DNA of 64,000 nucleotides, taken from Acanthornis magna (taxonomy: Eukaryota; Chordata; Aves; Passeriformes; Acanthizidae). Position 1 is the first letter of the stretch. Each line of letters begins with the position of its first letter. This document shows positions 25,498-37,792 of this stretch, one piece after another. The notes below the pieces were generated by a model, which was not told the origin of the DNA, did no database searches, and saw only the letters and a program-made list of their open reading frames with translations. The position numbers were made by a program, and so were the translations under genes. The stretch covers positions 4,065,501 to 4,129,500 of the forward strand of contig JAWUZG010000018.1 of NCBI GenBank assembly GCA_036785705.1, in the 5' to 3' direction.

Positions 25498-28400
25498 GTA
25501 TCGCAGAAAGAGGGAAAATCTGTATTTGCATCTTAGAGCACTAGTTTGTTTTTGTAAGAGAGAAATTCAGATCTTCTTTTTGCTTTGTGTGAAGGGAAGA
25601 GGTAAAACTGCCCATTCCTAACCATTATTCAGGTGGGTTAGATCCTGTGTTCTAGAAAATGACACGTCCTCAGCTTCCTGTGACCTTTTTAAGTGGTAAG
25701 GACTTACTTTACACAGCTTGCTCAGACTCATTCCAGTCACGGAATAAAGGATATAAAGTGGCCACATAGGAGTACATTCAAATTTTTACAACCTAGTGGC
25801 TGAGTCTAAGTCTTCATTCGGCAGAACAGCCCTTAAATTACTTTTAACTGAGGTGGGTTTTTTGTCTTTTACATCAATACTGAAGGTAATACATCCTGTG
25901 AGCGGGAATGTAGAAGCCACTAGAGGGAGAAAAGGTTACCAGAGCTTGAGGTTTTGGTGATGGACTCTGTACTTCCATATTAAACACTGTCTTCCTTGGA
26001 ATTTTCATTACCCATGAGTTCCTGGATGCAATTCTGCTCTAGCAGAGCTGCTGTGCAGATAAACAGTGATGATCACAGCATGGAATTCCAAAAAATATGC
26101 TGTGCTGTACTGTACGGTGCTAGTGGGGGGTAAGATGGGCATAAACTATTTCCAGATTTTTATAGCTGCGCTTACAAAACATTTGTGAATTGTACAGCAT
26201 GCAAGAGCAGATGTGAGAAAGCGTTAGTGAACATATCTATTTAAAATTGGAATTGCCCTTTCAGAACTGAGCCTGGGAAGTGCTTCTTGTGAGTAGGAAT
26301 AGATATGGCATTTCAGACTTCAGGTTACAAGCAAGTAAATACATTTTCTGGGGTTTTTTTTTCCCCTTTAGTGATGTTGTTTTCTGTCCAGAAACTAGAA
26401 TTTTGATTGATTTTGTGAGAATTGGCAAACCTACCTTTAAAATATTAATTTTCTTTATACTACTATAAAATTCAGTATAAATGTGAATAGTTGAAAATAG
26501 TTAAAAATGCCTGATTTTGCTGTTAGTGGAAAGCATGAGGTTTTTCATTTTCTTTAAAATGTTGTAATTATGAATTATCCCCAAATTACAGAACACATAC
26601 TTTCACGATTGCTGCGTATTTTATTTTTAAAAAAAATCTTTTAAAATAGTTACTGTACATGGGAAGAGGAGAACTAAATCAGGCAAGTTTTGGTTCTAGT
26701 CCACCTCTTCTGACTGAGATTTACTAGAAGATATCTCTGGCCCTGTGCACCTCTCAAACTGTTTCCCTTACTGAACCTCACATTTCTGGTGTTTCTTCAA
26801 AGTGTCACATGAACAGATTTCTGTTGAAGCACCTAATGAGAATTTTTTGGCAGTATCCATGCCCTCCTGTAGGTCTTAGACTAAAGTAGTGAGAGGCCTG
26901 GTGATGCTGCTGAAATTTACTGAAAAGGCAAATCATGGAAGGCAAGGTACCTTTCAATCAGAATAGCCAAAGAAGATTTCTGGTGAGAAGAAGCTTCTGA
27001 ATTGCTCTGAGGGTGGTGCTGGGTAGGGTGTGTGCTCTCTGTGAAGGGCCTGGTTTTGGTTTCAGTGGGACTGGAATAATTCCTGCTTTTTTGTTTGTAA
27101 TTCCAGTTGCACTGTACTGCTGGTGCTGTTTCCACCTCCTTTAGCATCCCACTAAGTTCCAGCCACTTACCTACTCACTCTTCTGCATGATTTTTGGGTG
27201 ACGCAAATGAAAAGCACCATAAGCAATATGAAAACACCAGGGGATATTAGAACTGGCAAGGGACTTAAGAAATTGCTGAACAGCAAGCATTCCTTTCCCT
27301 CTAGATTAAATTAATATAATACGTTTGATTTTGTTCAGCCCTCACTCTCTGTTTTCAGGCTAGTGCCTGGCCAAAAAAATGTCTACCCATTACTGTTTTA
27401 AATTAAGTTTTACTGGGAAAATACTTCTTTTTCCACTGGAAAGCTTCATAGCAGTCAGTTCAGCCTTTGAGTTCTCTCTCCATGAGGACAGACTCCTAGG
27501 CATTGACCTCTCACCATTCTTTTTTTGAAAAAGTCTGTTTTAATGTTGTGGTAGTGACTATAAAATTGAAGATCAAAAGAGGTTTTACAACCTGAACCCG
27601 ATAACTAGTGTTTGGGTACTAGGTTTATTCCAAGTGAATATGACAAATCTATTAAAATGTAATTAAAGAGCTTTTAAAATTTTTGGGTATTGACTTTTAG
27701 AAATCTTTTACTGTTTCACACTTGTTACACTTCTATCTTGATCATGTTATTGTTCGTGCTAATGAAAAGTGTGAATTTGTAGTTGGATCCTATTTGTAGG
27801 TCTTAGAGGAAGACAAAACAGAAAATCTTATTGTATGAGACTCACTGGATAATAGTATTGCAAGTATGTATGTATTTTTTTTAAACCATAAAATATGTCA
27901 ACTGCTTGGTAACCATCATAACTTAAGCTACTGAAAATATTGTAAATATGTATGTGAGAGGAGATACATATGCAGTACTGTGGGGTTCACTAATGCACCT
28001 TTCCTTGCTAATCTATTTCTTGGGTAAGTATTACTGTTACTCTGTTTTGATCAGAAGTTTAACTGTAACTACTTCAGAGTTGTCTGTGTTTCCAAAGCAA
28101 GTGTTACTGAAAAAGATATTCTGTTCAAGTTAATTTTTTTTTTTTTTAAATGAAATCTGGAATTTGCTTCAGATCCAAGAATTGCAGTTTTTTAATGCTA
28201 ATAACTGGATGTTGAACTAAGTGCAAAGCAGATATTGTAGATGCAGAGACAATGTTGGCAAAGCTTTGTGGTTCCCATATTTGTTTTTTTGTTGTATAAT
28301 TACATGTTTTTTTCCCTTTCCTTTAGAATTCTGTTTGCTCACTAGCTTAAATTGTTCCACCACAGCTGTTTTTAAAGCAGAATTAATGGCAGCTGGATTG

Positions 28401-30165
28401 CTATTCTTATGCAGTACAATTTAATGTTAACTTTTGGAATTATAGGCTTTGATTTAATTTCAGGTGTATCTATTTACCTTAAAGAGAACTCGCCAAAAAT
28501 CCCAAGCACCAAGCTAGGTCTGAGAATGTGCTAATATGAATTAATCTGCAAAAAGACATCTATAGGAAATAGGTCCTCTGATTTTTGCTTTGAGAAAATG
28601 AAAAGCAATTAAATATTTAGAAATTTCATGCAACCTTTTCATATGAACTGTAATATTCTAAAATTATTTTAAAAATGGTACTAGGATCTTTAAACTGTAT
28701 AAAAAGCCCAAATAACGCTGGTTGCATTTCTCTGAAAAAGAAATTAGATAAAATCTGGACAGTAAATGTCTGTAGAGTGATGTAGACTTTTGTGAAATGT
28801 CCTCATTTCAAATTTGTGTGCTAGAAAGAAAATAGCATGGAGAAAAATAAGTAGCACAGAATGAACTGAAATAATGAAAAATGGCATAATTTTTATGTTT
28901 TAAACATAAAAGCTTTGAGATGGGAGATTATGAAGTTATTGTCTGTACAAAGAAAGATCTTAATTCCTTGCAATTGAGAAGATTTAGAAAAGGAGTTGTA
29001 AAATACCAGATTTTCACTGGAGAAGAAATAGGTCCATATGGAATAAAGATCTTTAATTAACAAAAATAAATATGGAATCTCTAAAACTTACCTGAACTTG
29101 TACTTTTGGCATTCCTGATATCACTAGGCATATATATTCTGCAGTTTAATAGTGTGAAAAGAAAACACCCCATAATTAATTGTACTTTCCATATGGTTTC
29201 ATTTCATACCTGCTAATGTTTTTCATGAGAAATACTAATAATCTTACTCTCTGTTTTCTTCTGGTGATTCTGTTTTGTTTTAAACCTCAACCACCAATCA
29301 CTTACTTTCCAGTCAGAAGTTGGTTTAGTCTTCTCCCATCCCAACATTTTTTTCATAATTGTAATATAATTAGTTGCTGTAATATTATTTTTGATATGGG
29401 TTACAAGAGTTATAAGCAGTTTTAAAAATGTCTGGGCAGGCAATGTATTCATAAGGCTTATTTCTTGATTTTCTTGCTTTTCTGATGATTCCTGGTCAGA
29501 ATTTTGATTGTTACTGATTATTGGGCTGTACTGAATTAATGTTCCCAGCTAATGCCTGTGTAATGTTCAAGGTGATTTGAAACCAGTCGTTATGTCTGTA
29601 TTTGTATTTTTCTCCACGTTTTCTCCTAGTGTAGTAAGGTCTTTCTGTTCCTCTGCAATTTCCAACTACCAGGCTTCCAATATATATAAGATACTTTTAT
29701 CTAGTTATACTGAGAAAATGAAAAATACTTTTTAATCTGCATAAATCTGCATAATTTTTAATCTGCATAAATAAGATCAACATTTGTGGGGGTTTTTTTC
29801 CCTTGAAAAGGGACTGGGATAGTACTGAAGTGTAGATGGGTCAGTGTTTTATGCCTAATATCCTTAGTATAGGAGACAAGAATCAAATTTCATTTACTTG
29901 GATGTTCAGCATGACAGGACAGTCTCTTTTCTGTCTTGTGATTCCATAGAGATCTTACATGAAATTTTACAACATTCTTCATTGTATCATGGGCCAAACT
30001 GGCATTCAAAATACCATTGTAATGGTTAGAAGGGAGTGAAATGTGTCATTATCATCTGATTAGTAAAGAAGTATTCTTAAAAGTCATCAAATCTGTTGAT
30101 CGGCACTGGTGAATAATAGCATTTGAATTCTTCGTCATCCTGATGTAGCCCCACAGAAAAAAAAA

Positions 30166-30684
30166 TACTGAATCTGATGGGGCAGAGATTTTGCTTGTTC
30201 TATGGAAGAGCAGCAAGAAAGAAAGGTAAAATATAAGAGGGGAAGTTAATCTAAAAGGTTTAAAAAGCACTGAGAAGTGCTAATCAACTATATTTATAGA
30301 ACTATGCTTTCAAAACTGTTTCACAACAGAAGTTACTCTCACAAGATTTGTTCACAAGCCTGTGAGTAAAAGTTTTAAAAGTTTAAATGTTTGATGAAAA
30401 AAGGCATAAGAAAGTAACTAAATGTCATTAGGAAAGTCCTAGGAGCTCTAACACAAAAATATCATTATGAGTATGCACTAATTTTTATAGAAAATGATTT
30501 TTCCTCCTGTGCAGGTGGAACAAGTACACTATCCTGGCCATTTAAGAGAATACAAAAGGACCAAGCACATACTAGAATGGTCACACAGAACTGATTGCCC
30601 CAATTTAGGGAGCACAGCTTATTAAGGAGCTCAGCAGAATTTGGTACATCCTATGTGTCACAGAATTTAATCATACTAACAATA
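30166..30684 (+). repeat. Long inverted repeat, left arm
   Basis: About 520 bp whose reverse complement recurs at 31680-32214. Aligning by eye gives roughly 15 substitutions plus a few small indels, about 97% identity. Outer edge near the AATCTGATGGGGCAG sequence, inner edge at ATCATACTAACAATA (ending 30684), after which the arms diverge abruptly. No protein, RNA gene or known repeat family was recognised in it. Confidence 0.93.
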
Positions 30685-31679
30685 TGGAATTTTAGTGTAC
30701 TTAAAACGTGAAGAAAAGCTGACAGTAAAGTCTGAATGATGATAGACCTTTTTTAATTGACCTTCTCTCACCTAATCTGGTTCTGTGAGGTGCTGTCCCT
30801 CCATGATGATGGCACCACTGCAGGGCAGGCTGAAGGGTGTCACCACATTTGGTTTTGTCCATAGCATGTGGAGCCCTCTCTATCAGCAGAGACACCTCTG
30901 CCCTAGGGCTGACTGCTTCTGCTCCTGTCACAGGCCAGGGGACTGCACCACAGCCAGGTCTTTTCCCAAGTTCCCCCTAGATTCCTGTATCTCTTCCAGA
31001 ATACGAGCAGTCCTCACCTGACATATCTCATATTTCAACCCATCCTGTTCTCAGGCCCCACAGACCCTCATTTTACAAGAACTGTGAGTTTCAGTGTCAC
31101 TTTTGGGTGGGGGGCATGTGATGCTGGCAGGTGGGAGGAGGGGCAAAGCACGGTCAGGGTCTGCTCTGCTCTGCTCCAGAGGGGTGGGCGGTGGTCAGGA
31201 AAATGGGGATGGGAGTGGACAAGACAGGAGGATAAAACTGCACGGTCCAGAGCAGGATTTGAGACTAATATTGATGGCAGAATAATATTTGCATCAGCTG
31301 CTTGTTTTCTGGGATCCTTTCACTTTTTTGAGATTTTGTGTGCTTTATTGGCATTACTGGGGCATCCCTGTTTCCCATCCCTTTTCAGAAAGCTCTAAAT
31401 TAGGAACTTCCTTGCTGAAGTTTTAAACCTGCTTTTTAAAAAAAGATGTATTGCCAGTCCAGACTGACCCTTCTGCTGAAGGGCTCAACAGCCAGGATTA
31501 AATTTGACAAATTTTGAATATCCACAGAAGTTTCAAATTACAAGATCAGTGTATCTGGGTTCCAAACTGTAACGCTCTTTACCATACAAAGTCATAGAAT
31601 CAAACCTTAAAACAGTAAGAGTTTTTAAGAGCTTCAATAGCTGGAAATAGGAGTAGGACAAATTAAAATTGGATTAGTT
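30685..31679. other. Spacer of the long inverted repeat
   Basis: About 995 bp of unique sequence between the arms. The middle (about 30780-31400) is more GC-rich than the arms and the surrounding intron. Short ORFs such as 30785-31021 and 31084-31398 are open but unrecognised, and there are no clear splice sites or repeat hallmarks. Confidence 0.6.
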
Positions 31680-32214
31680 TATTGTTAGTATGATTAAGTT
31701 CTGTGACACATAGGATGTACCAAATTCTGTTGAGCTCCTTAATAAGCTGTGCTCCTTAAATTGGGGCAATCAGTTCTGTGTGACCGTTCTAGTATGTGCT
31801 TGGTCCTTTTGTATTCTCTTAAATGGCCAGGATAGTGTACTTGTTTCACCTGCACAGGAGGAAAAATCATTTTCTATAAAAATTAGTGCATACTCATAAT
31901 GATTTTTTGCGTTAGAGATCCTAGGACTTTCCTAATGACATTTAATTACTTTCTTATGCCTTTTTTCATCAAACGTTTAAACTTTTAAAACTTTTACTCA
32001 CAGGCTTGTGAGCAAATCTTGTGAGAGTAACTTCTGTTGTGAAAAGCACAACTATGCTTTCTGTTTTGAAAGCATAGTTCTATAAATACAGTTGATTAGC
32101 ACTTCTCAGTGCTTTTAAAACCTTTTAGATTAGCTTCCCCTCTTATATTTTACCTTTCTTTCTTGCTGCTCTTCCATAGAACAAGCAAAATCTCTGCCCC
32201 ATCAGATTTAGTCT
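31680..32214 (-). repeat. Long inverted repeat, right arm
   Basis: Reverse-complement partner of 30166-30684, slightly longer because of an insertion near 32044-32061 that builds a local hairpin. Three CpG sites here (near 31783, 31909 and 31975) correspond to TpG or CpA in the left arm, which suggests that this arm keeps the older state at those positions. Confidence 0.93.
32050..32079. repeat. Local 12-bp perfect hairpin within the right arm
   Basis: AACTATGCTTTC (32050-32061), a TGTTTT loop, then the exact reverse complement (32068-32079). The left arm of the long repeat has only one of these two halves, so the second half is a derived, inverted local copy. Confidence 0.85.
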
Positions 32215-34136
32215 CTTCAGTTTCCTCTCAAGATCCACAAACTATAATGTGTTTTCCATGAAAAGAGTAAATTTGCTGGAAGTTGTAAAGCTGGCCTAAA
32301 GCCTCACATTTTTTCTTTCTCCTTTTCTCCCCTTTCTGGATTCTTTTTGCCAGCTCGCTGTATTTTTTTGTTGTCAGGGATGCTTGAACTCCTGACAAAA
32401 ATTTCCCCCCTTCCTCAGTCTCTTGTACTCCAAGAGCTGCCTGTGCCCCTCCTCGTTACCCCTTCCTGCACCTTCAGCTTTAGAACTGGTACCAGAGGAG
32501 AGGAGATTTATTAGTAATATCCAGACAATGACTGTAGAGGGGCACAAAGACTGTTTAGCACAAAATTGAAATTTCAGGTTGTTGGGTATGATAACTTGTT
32601 TCAAAGTTATAATGCTCAATAAGTGCATTTGCTGGAATATGAAGGAGCATGGTACAGCTCACGCTATAGCTGGGAATTCCTTTAAGCTAATTGAAGATGT
32701 TTTCTAAAGGTATTTGGTTTCTTCATGTTCTGAATAATTGATAAGGTTTCATCGACTTGCTTCTGTGCACTCAGGCTCCAGGTTACAGTCACTTATTGGC
32801 TGCCATAGTTTCATGTTGCGTTTCTTTGGTAGCTCCAGCTTAAAAGAGCTCCTGTTGTGCTCAGGCCAGAGTTGGCAGGGAGTATCATGAGTTGTGCTGG
32901 CATGACTGTCTGTGGATCTACCTTAGAAACAGGATTATTTCATTTTGTAAACTCTAGTTCGCTGTTAGTGGAGATGAGGGGACAGCCTGCTGCAATTCGT
33001 GAGCTTGCATGAGTGGTCAGAGGTGCATGCAAAGCCCTTAAGCTGCCGCAGCTGCCAAAAATGTTATACGGAACTGCTGCCTAACTTGTTCATCAGCTAA
33101 AAATACTTTTAACAGCCCTTCCTTTTTTATTCTATCTTTAAACAGTTGGAGTTGTGCAAATCATCTTATATTGGAACCTTTTTGTTCTTTCTGTCCATCC
33201 TTTTGCGGTCTAACATGAGTCACGTCCTTCTTCACTCCCCTTGTGTTGCTAATACATGAAGTACAACATTTTCCACTTTCTCGTTTGTACTTTTCTTGTT
33301 CACCTTTCTTGTACTCAGACTGAAACCGTTCTCACTTGGACGCATTCACAAAATGCTGCCGTATCAGTCCTCCTCTGGTGACCTGTTTTCAGTGCCCGTC
33401 TTGTCATATTTGCTCTTGCCATTTCCTGTTAGCCTAAGAAAAAGGGGTGATCTAATACTTTATAAAAAAAAAAATCACACAGACCCCATTCATTGTCCTT
33501 TTTCTCTTGTGATTATACATTTAACGGGTATTTCAATCCATTCTAGTTCATACTTTTTACTTTTGTAAAAAAGTAGAAAAAGGAATGCATTTTTTAAGAG
33601 CATCAGTACTTTAATTCCTTTAATCCTTTGTTGTTTTTCCTCTCCATCTGCCAAATCATAACAGGATAAAGGCTTTTAGAGATATGTTCTTTTATACTTT
33701 CACCATGATAGATAGTAGTAGCAGGGTTGAAGTATCTGTATTGCAAATAGGAGAGGATGTATTACTGTAGCACATGCTTTCCATTGATCAGATTGTTTTC
33801 GCAAATTTCTGTGCTTTTCAGTCGGCTTCTGGATTCCTAAAATTTCTAAATTGAAGGCACTTAGTGAAATGTCAGGTGGTCTTTAGTTTCTAATTCTGTT
33901 TTCTGATAGAATTTCTTAGATTTTCATGAATATTTAGGTATTTTTAGAGTTTTATGGATTTAGCAGTACTGTTTTTAAAAGAGAATCTTTTAAGATCGGA
34001 TAATGAAGAGTTCTAGGGCTTGTAGGTAATCTGTATTTAAAAAAAAACCTAAACAACCCTACAGCCTAATGTTCATGTGGCAAATTTCAGTGTTTTAGTT
34101 TGGCAGCTAACAGAGAATGAAACAGCATATTTTTAA

Positions 34137-34243
34137 TAGAATGGTTTGGGTTGTAACATTAACCTTGAGATCATCTTGTTCCAAGCCCTCTGCCATAGGC
34201 AGGGACACCTTCCACTAGACCAGGTTGCTCCAACCTGGCCATT
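34137..34243 (-). mobile_element. CR1 3'-end fragment
   Basis: Minus-strand CR1 tail: the plus strand reads ATAGAATGGTTTGGGTTG at the left and AGGGACACCTTCCACTAGAC further in, both typical of the CR1 3' region. About 105 bp remain, severely 5'-truncated. Confidence 0.85.
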
Positions 34244-37200
34244 TTTTAGGTCCTACATGTATTGTTCCGAAATGTTTGTAGATAATTTAGTGGTTTTTAA
34301 TATCTGTTTAGTAGTGTAATAAAGGCTTTTAGAAGTATGATCATTTCCTTATGGCTAATAGGCTGCAAAAATGACATTAATATCACTCACTGCAATCTCT
34401 CTGTGCTCAAGTAGTGTGGATTTCTTTCGCTGTGCTGATTTGTACATTCTAATTTCAATGGCTGTTTTCTGTTCAAGTCATGGATGCTCTTATTTCCAGC
34501 TCTTTAGGGTCCCATGAAAAACATTGGCCAAGATGGGCTATTTGCTTAAGATACGTGATTCTTTCCTTATTTGTGTGCATGTGTGTATGCACATCAATTT
34601 TTCAAATTGATCTGGAGAAGGAGGTCTGCCTTCATAGTCTGAATGTCTGGAATAGAGTCAAGGAAAGATGAAAAGGGAGACTTCCTAGGAAATTAAATAC
34701 TTGTGAATTGCAATCTTTTTGGGTTTTTTTAGTAATGCCTTCCTTAATTTCCTAGATTATTAATTTGATTTTTCAGAACAAGGAAGAGATTTTTGTCAGT
34801 TGAAAACATTTTCTTAATTGCAATTGTTATCCAGATGGGTTGGGAAAATGGTTAGCTGAGTGCATTTTTGTATTTTGTAATCATTGCTTAAGCACTGTTT
34901 TATTCTCAGGGCCTCTTTTTTTCCCCCCCCGCTCTTATCTTTACTGTTCCATCCAGGGCTCAGTAGTGAGTTTTGCATAAGAATGTCAAAAACCATAAAT
35001 AAAAACTTTGATTGGATACTAATTTACTTTCTCTTTTCTAATACCACACAATTTGCAAGTGATTTTTGTCCACTCTCCCTCTTTCTCTTTGTTGTGCTTC
35101 TGGCCACAAATAGGTAAGCAGTGTTTACTTCCAAAATGGGGCATCTGGTCATAATTAATCTTATCTAGAATCTGCTTCTCAGTGGAATCTAATTAGCTTT
35201 GTCTTTAGGCAGTTGGTTCAATTTGTAATGTTACTGTTTCAAAAATTTTTGAGTACATGTTCTCTAGGTGCTTCTCTCAATCTCCCAGAATCATAAATGG
35301 CAGGCTCTACTCTTCAAGTATAAACTGGACAATTTATTTGCTTTTTTTTGGGTATGAAATAGAATGAACAGTGAAAACATATTCATTATTCTGAATAGAT
35401 ATGCCTGCTATTGATAATTTTTCATTTATTTTCCTTTCACCATTTTTCTTCAATGAAAGATGAAATTCTCAGAGGGATGCATCTACTTTTAAGATACACA
35501 AAGGCCATTAAACAGAATCCATACTGTGTAACCATTTCCTTAGTTTCAAAGTACCAGTTGTACTAGCACTAATGATGCTGTTAATTTGCTGAGTTGTTGG
35601 TAGTCTGAGAGTTTTATCACTAATTCTCAGATTAAAAATTAAAAAAATCTTAAACTTGCAGAACTAGTGTGGCCATACTTGACTAGTGGTACAACCAAGT
35701 AGTTTTACACATATATTTGTGTTGTTTTAACAGAAAAATATCCTTACAGGAGGAGCCTTGTTGATATTTTGATCAGCAGTGCAGCAATAGTAATGGATAC
35801 TGCTGAATTTAGGCAGGGGTTGAGGTCAAGTTCACTGTGTGGTACAGATTACTGAATTGGGCATAAGCTTTCCATTCAGGCAGGAAAGACCACCTCAGCA
35901 GTACCTGCCTGGATGAAAAGATGATTTTAAAAGTTGCTCAAAAAGATGCTCAACAGGACAGGAACTGTCCTCATTCCAGTGGGTGCAATTTGTGAACATT
36001 TACAGAAAGCAATTTTCCTCTCTTCACATTTATTTGATCATTTAGCAAAAGCCATCTCAGCATGTTTATACCGCACTTTTAAATGCCCTCTTAAACCCTT
36101 GGAAACTAATCTCCAGTTACCAGATTTCCAGCTTTCTTTGGCAGAACCCGCCCAATTTACTTCTCAACCAACAAGAAAAAAACCCTTAGTAAATTGAAGA
36201 TTGGGAGGAAAAGAGATTTCAGAGAAAAATGGATCAGATTTAATACTGAATGAAGTTGGACTCTCAAGCCTGTAGAGGGGCTGAACCCTGCTACACACTT
36301 TGGATCCAGATTCCTGTTCCCTCTTGACGATTCCTTGAGCTTGCAAACAGAATCTGTTGTGAGCACTGGCGATGGCCAGAGCCCAGCTGCTGTAGAATAC
36401 TGTTGTCTCCAAGGGAATTAGCAAACAGGCAGACATCTCCGAGGCTCTATAATGCTCTGGCTGCTCTTCTCTGCTTTGTATGAGTGCTTGTTGGCATGAG
36501 GTTATGAGGATGCGAAATTTGTGGTTGTTCTTTTGATTAATGTGACGTGTGTAGACTTTCCAATGAGTGATCAAAGGGAGACTAAAATATTTCAGAACTC
36601 AGAGCATAGAAACTTGCTCAAAGGAAGAAATGAACGCAAATAGAAAATTTAATAAATATTACAAATCTGCCAAATGAGCAATTAAAAAAGTACTAATAAA
36701 TATATTTTTAAGCTTACTATAATGAAGAAAGATGCTGACATGAAACAGAGGGGAATTTGCTCTGATTTAAAGCCTTCTATTTTCTAAAGCAAAAAAGCAT
36801 CAGTAGACAGGGAGAAATTTTCCCCACAGTGAATGTTTCAGTGAAAGGAATCCAAAATTTCAGGCACATAATCACAAGTTTTTGTAATGTAGTGAGTTTA
36901 TGTACATCTGCTTAGCACCAGTCACTGACTGTGTGCCTAATTTTCGGTTTAAGTTTATATTTTGCCATTTGGCACAAACTTGATATGTACATGCAGAGAG
37001 CTTAACCGACATCTGGTGACTTTTTAAGGAGAAAGAGCATGATTATGGGGACAAGAGAAAACCATTAGATTTCATTACTGCAGCACCAATTCTAGTAATA
37101 GAACATCCAAGCGAGGTAGTTGCTTTCCTCAGAACAAATGTTCCTGCAATTTTGTACTGTATGATTTAAAAAGTTGGACTTTGCAGTTGCAAGGCTTTAA

Positions 37201-37534
37201 AAAAAGAGTAGCGAAAGTAAGATTTTTAAAAATGTGGTGAAACATTCCAACAGAAGCTGGGTGAGATGATTTCTAGGATGGTAATTTCTTATAGAAAACC
37301 CAAATGTTTTGTAGTTAAATAGTTTCCACTTACAACAGTAAAGAGCTAGGATCATCTTGCTTTTATTACTGACATGTATCATGTGTATATTTTAGCAACC
37401 TAACTGATGATTCATGTTTATACAGTAACTTAATGCTGAATGTTTAAGATATTTGACTTGAGACAGGAACAGCCAACTTTAATGAATTTTAGTATGTGAT
37501 TTTACATGGCATGGCAAATGACCAACTTGTTTTG

Positions 37535-37583
37535 AAATTGTGGTCCTGTTACAAATCCAAATTGTGGTCCTGTTTGCAAATCC
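37535..37583. repeat. Two-copy tandem duplication (24-25 bp)
   Basis: Copies AAATTGTGGTCCTGTT plus ACAAATCC (37535-37558) and the same with a one-base insertion and one change (37559-37583). It sits about 90 bp upstream of RGS12 exon 3. Confidence 0.8.
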
Positions 37584-37672
37584 ATTTCCTTAAAATTCAG
37601 GTGTTGTCACTATGATCAGCAGTGTACTAAAATTAAAGAAGTAAATTAATATATATTTTCTGTTTTGTTTAG

Positions 37673-37792
37673 GGTGCAAAATTTGGACATTCAATGGGAT
37701 TAAATCAGGCTCCTCCCCCACGTTCTTCTGCTCGAAGATCATTTGGAAGATCTAAGCGATTTAGTATTACTCGCTCGCTGGATGACCTTGAG
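37673..37792 (+). CDS. RGS12: RGS12 exon 3 (40 codons)
   Basis: A 120-nt exon between the acceptor TTTTGTTTAG (ending 37672) and the donor GAG followed by GTAATT at 37793. It is in phase 0 at both ends and continues the frame of exon 2 directly. It encodes a basic, serine-rich linker that starts GAKFGHSMGLNQ and ends with the strongly conserved SARRSFGRSKRF and SITRSLDDLE. This is the segment just before the RGS domain in RGS12 proteins. RRSF and KRFS are plausible basophilic-kinase sites (inference). The first half is less like the mammalian protein than the second half. Confidence 0.95.

Larger units (their letters stand above)
23581..37672 (+). other. RGS12: RGS12 intron 2
   Basis: Donor GTAAGA at 23581 and acceptor TTCTGTTTTGTTTAG ending at 37672, about 14.1 kb. 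It contains a 138-bp hairpin element, a splice-bounded candidate exon (25346-25497), the long inverted repeat (30166-32214), one CR1 fragment and a small tandem duplication next to exon 3. Otherwise AT-rich with no recognised gene. Confidence 0.9.

Noticed and set aside
30166..30684. Solo retroviral LTR pair in opposite orientation
   Set aside because: No clear TG...CA ends, poly(A) signal, primer-binding site or flanking target duplication.
30166..32214. DNA transposon with 520-bp terminal inverted repeats
   Set aside because: No target-site duplication or transposase remnant and no recognisable terminal motif at the outer edges. An inverted duplication fits better, although a copy-number search would be decisive.
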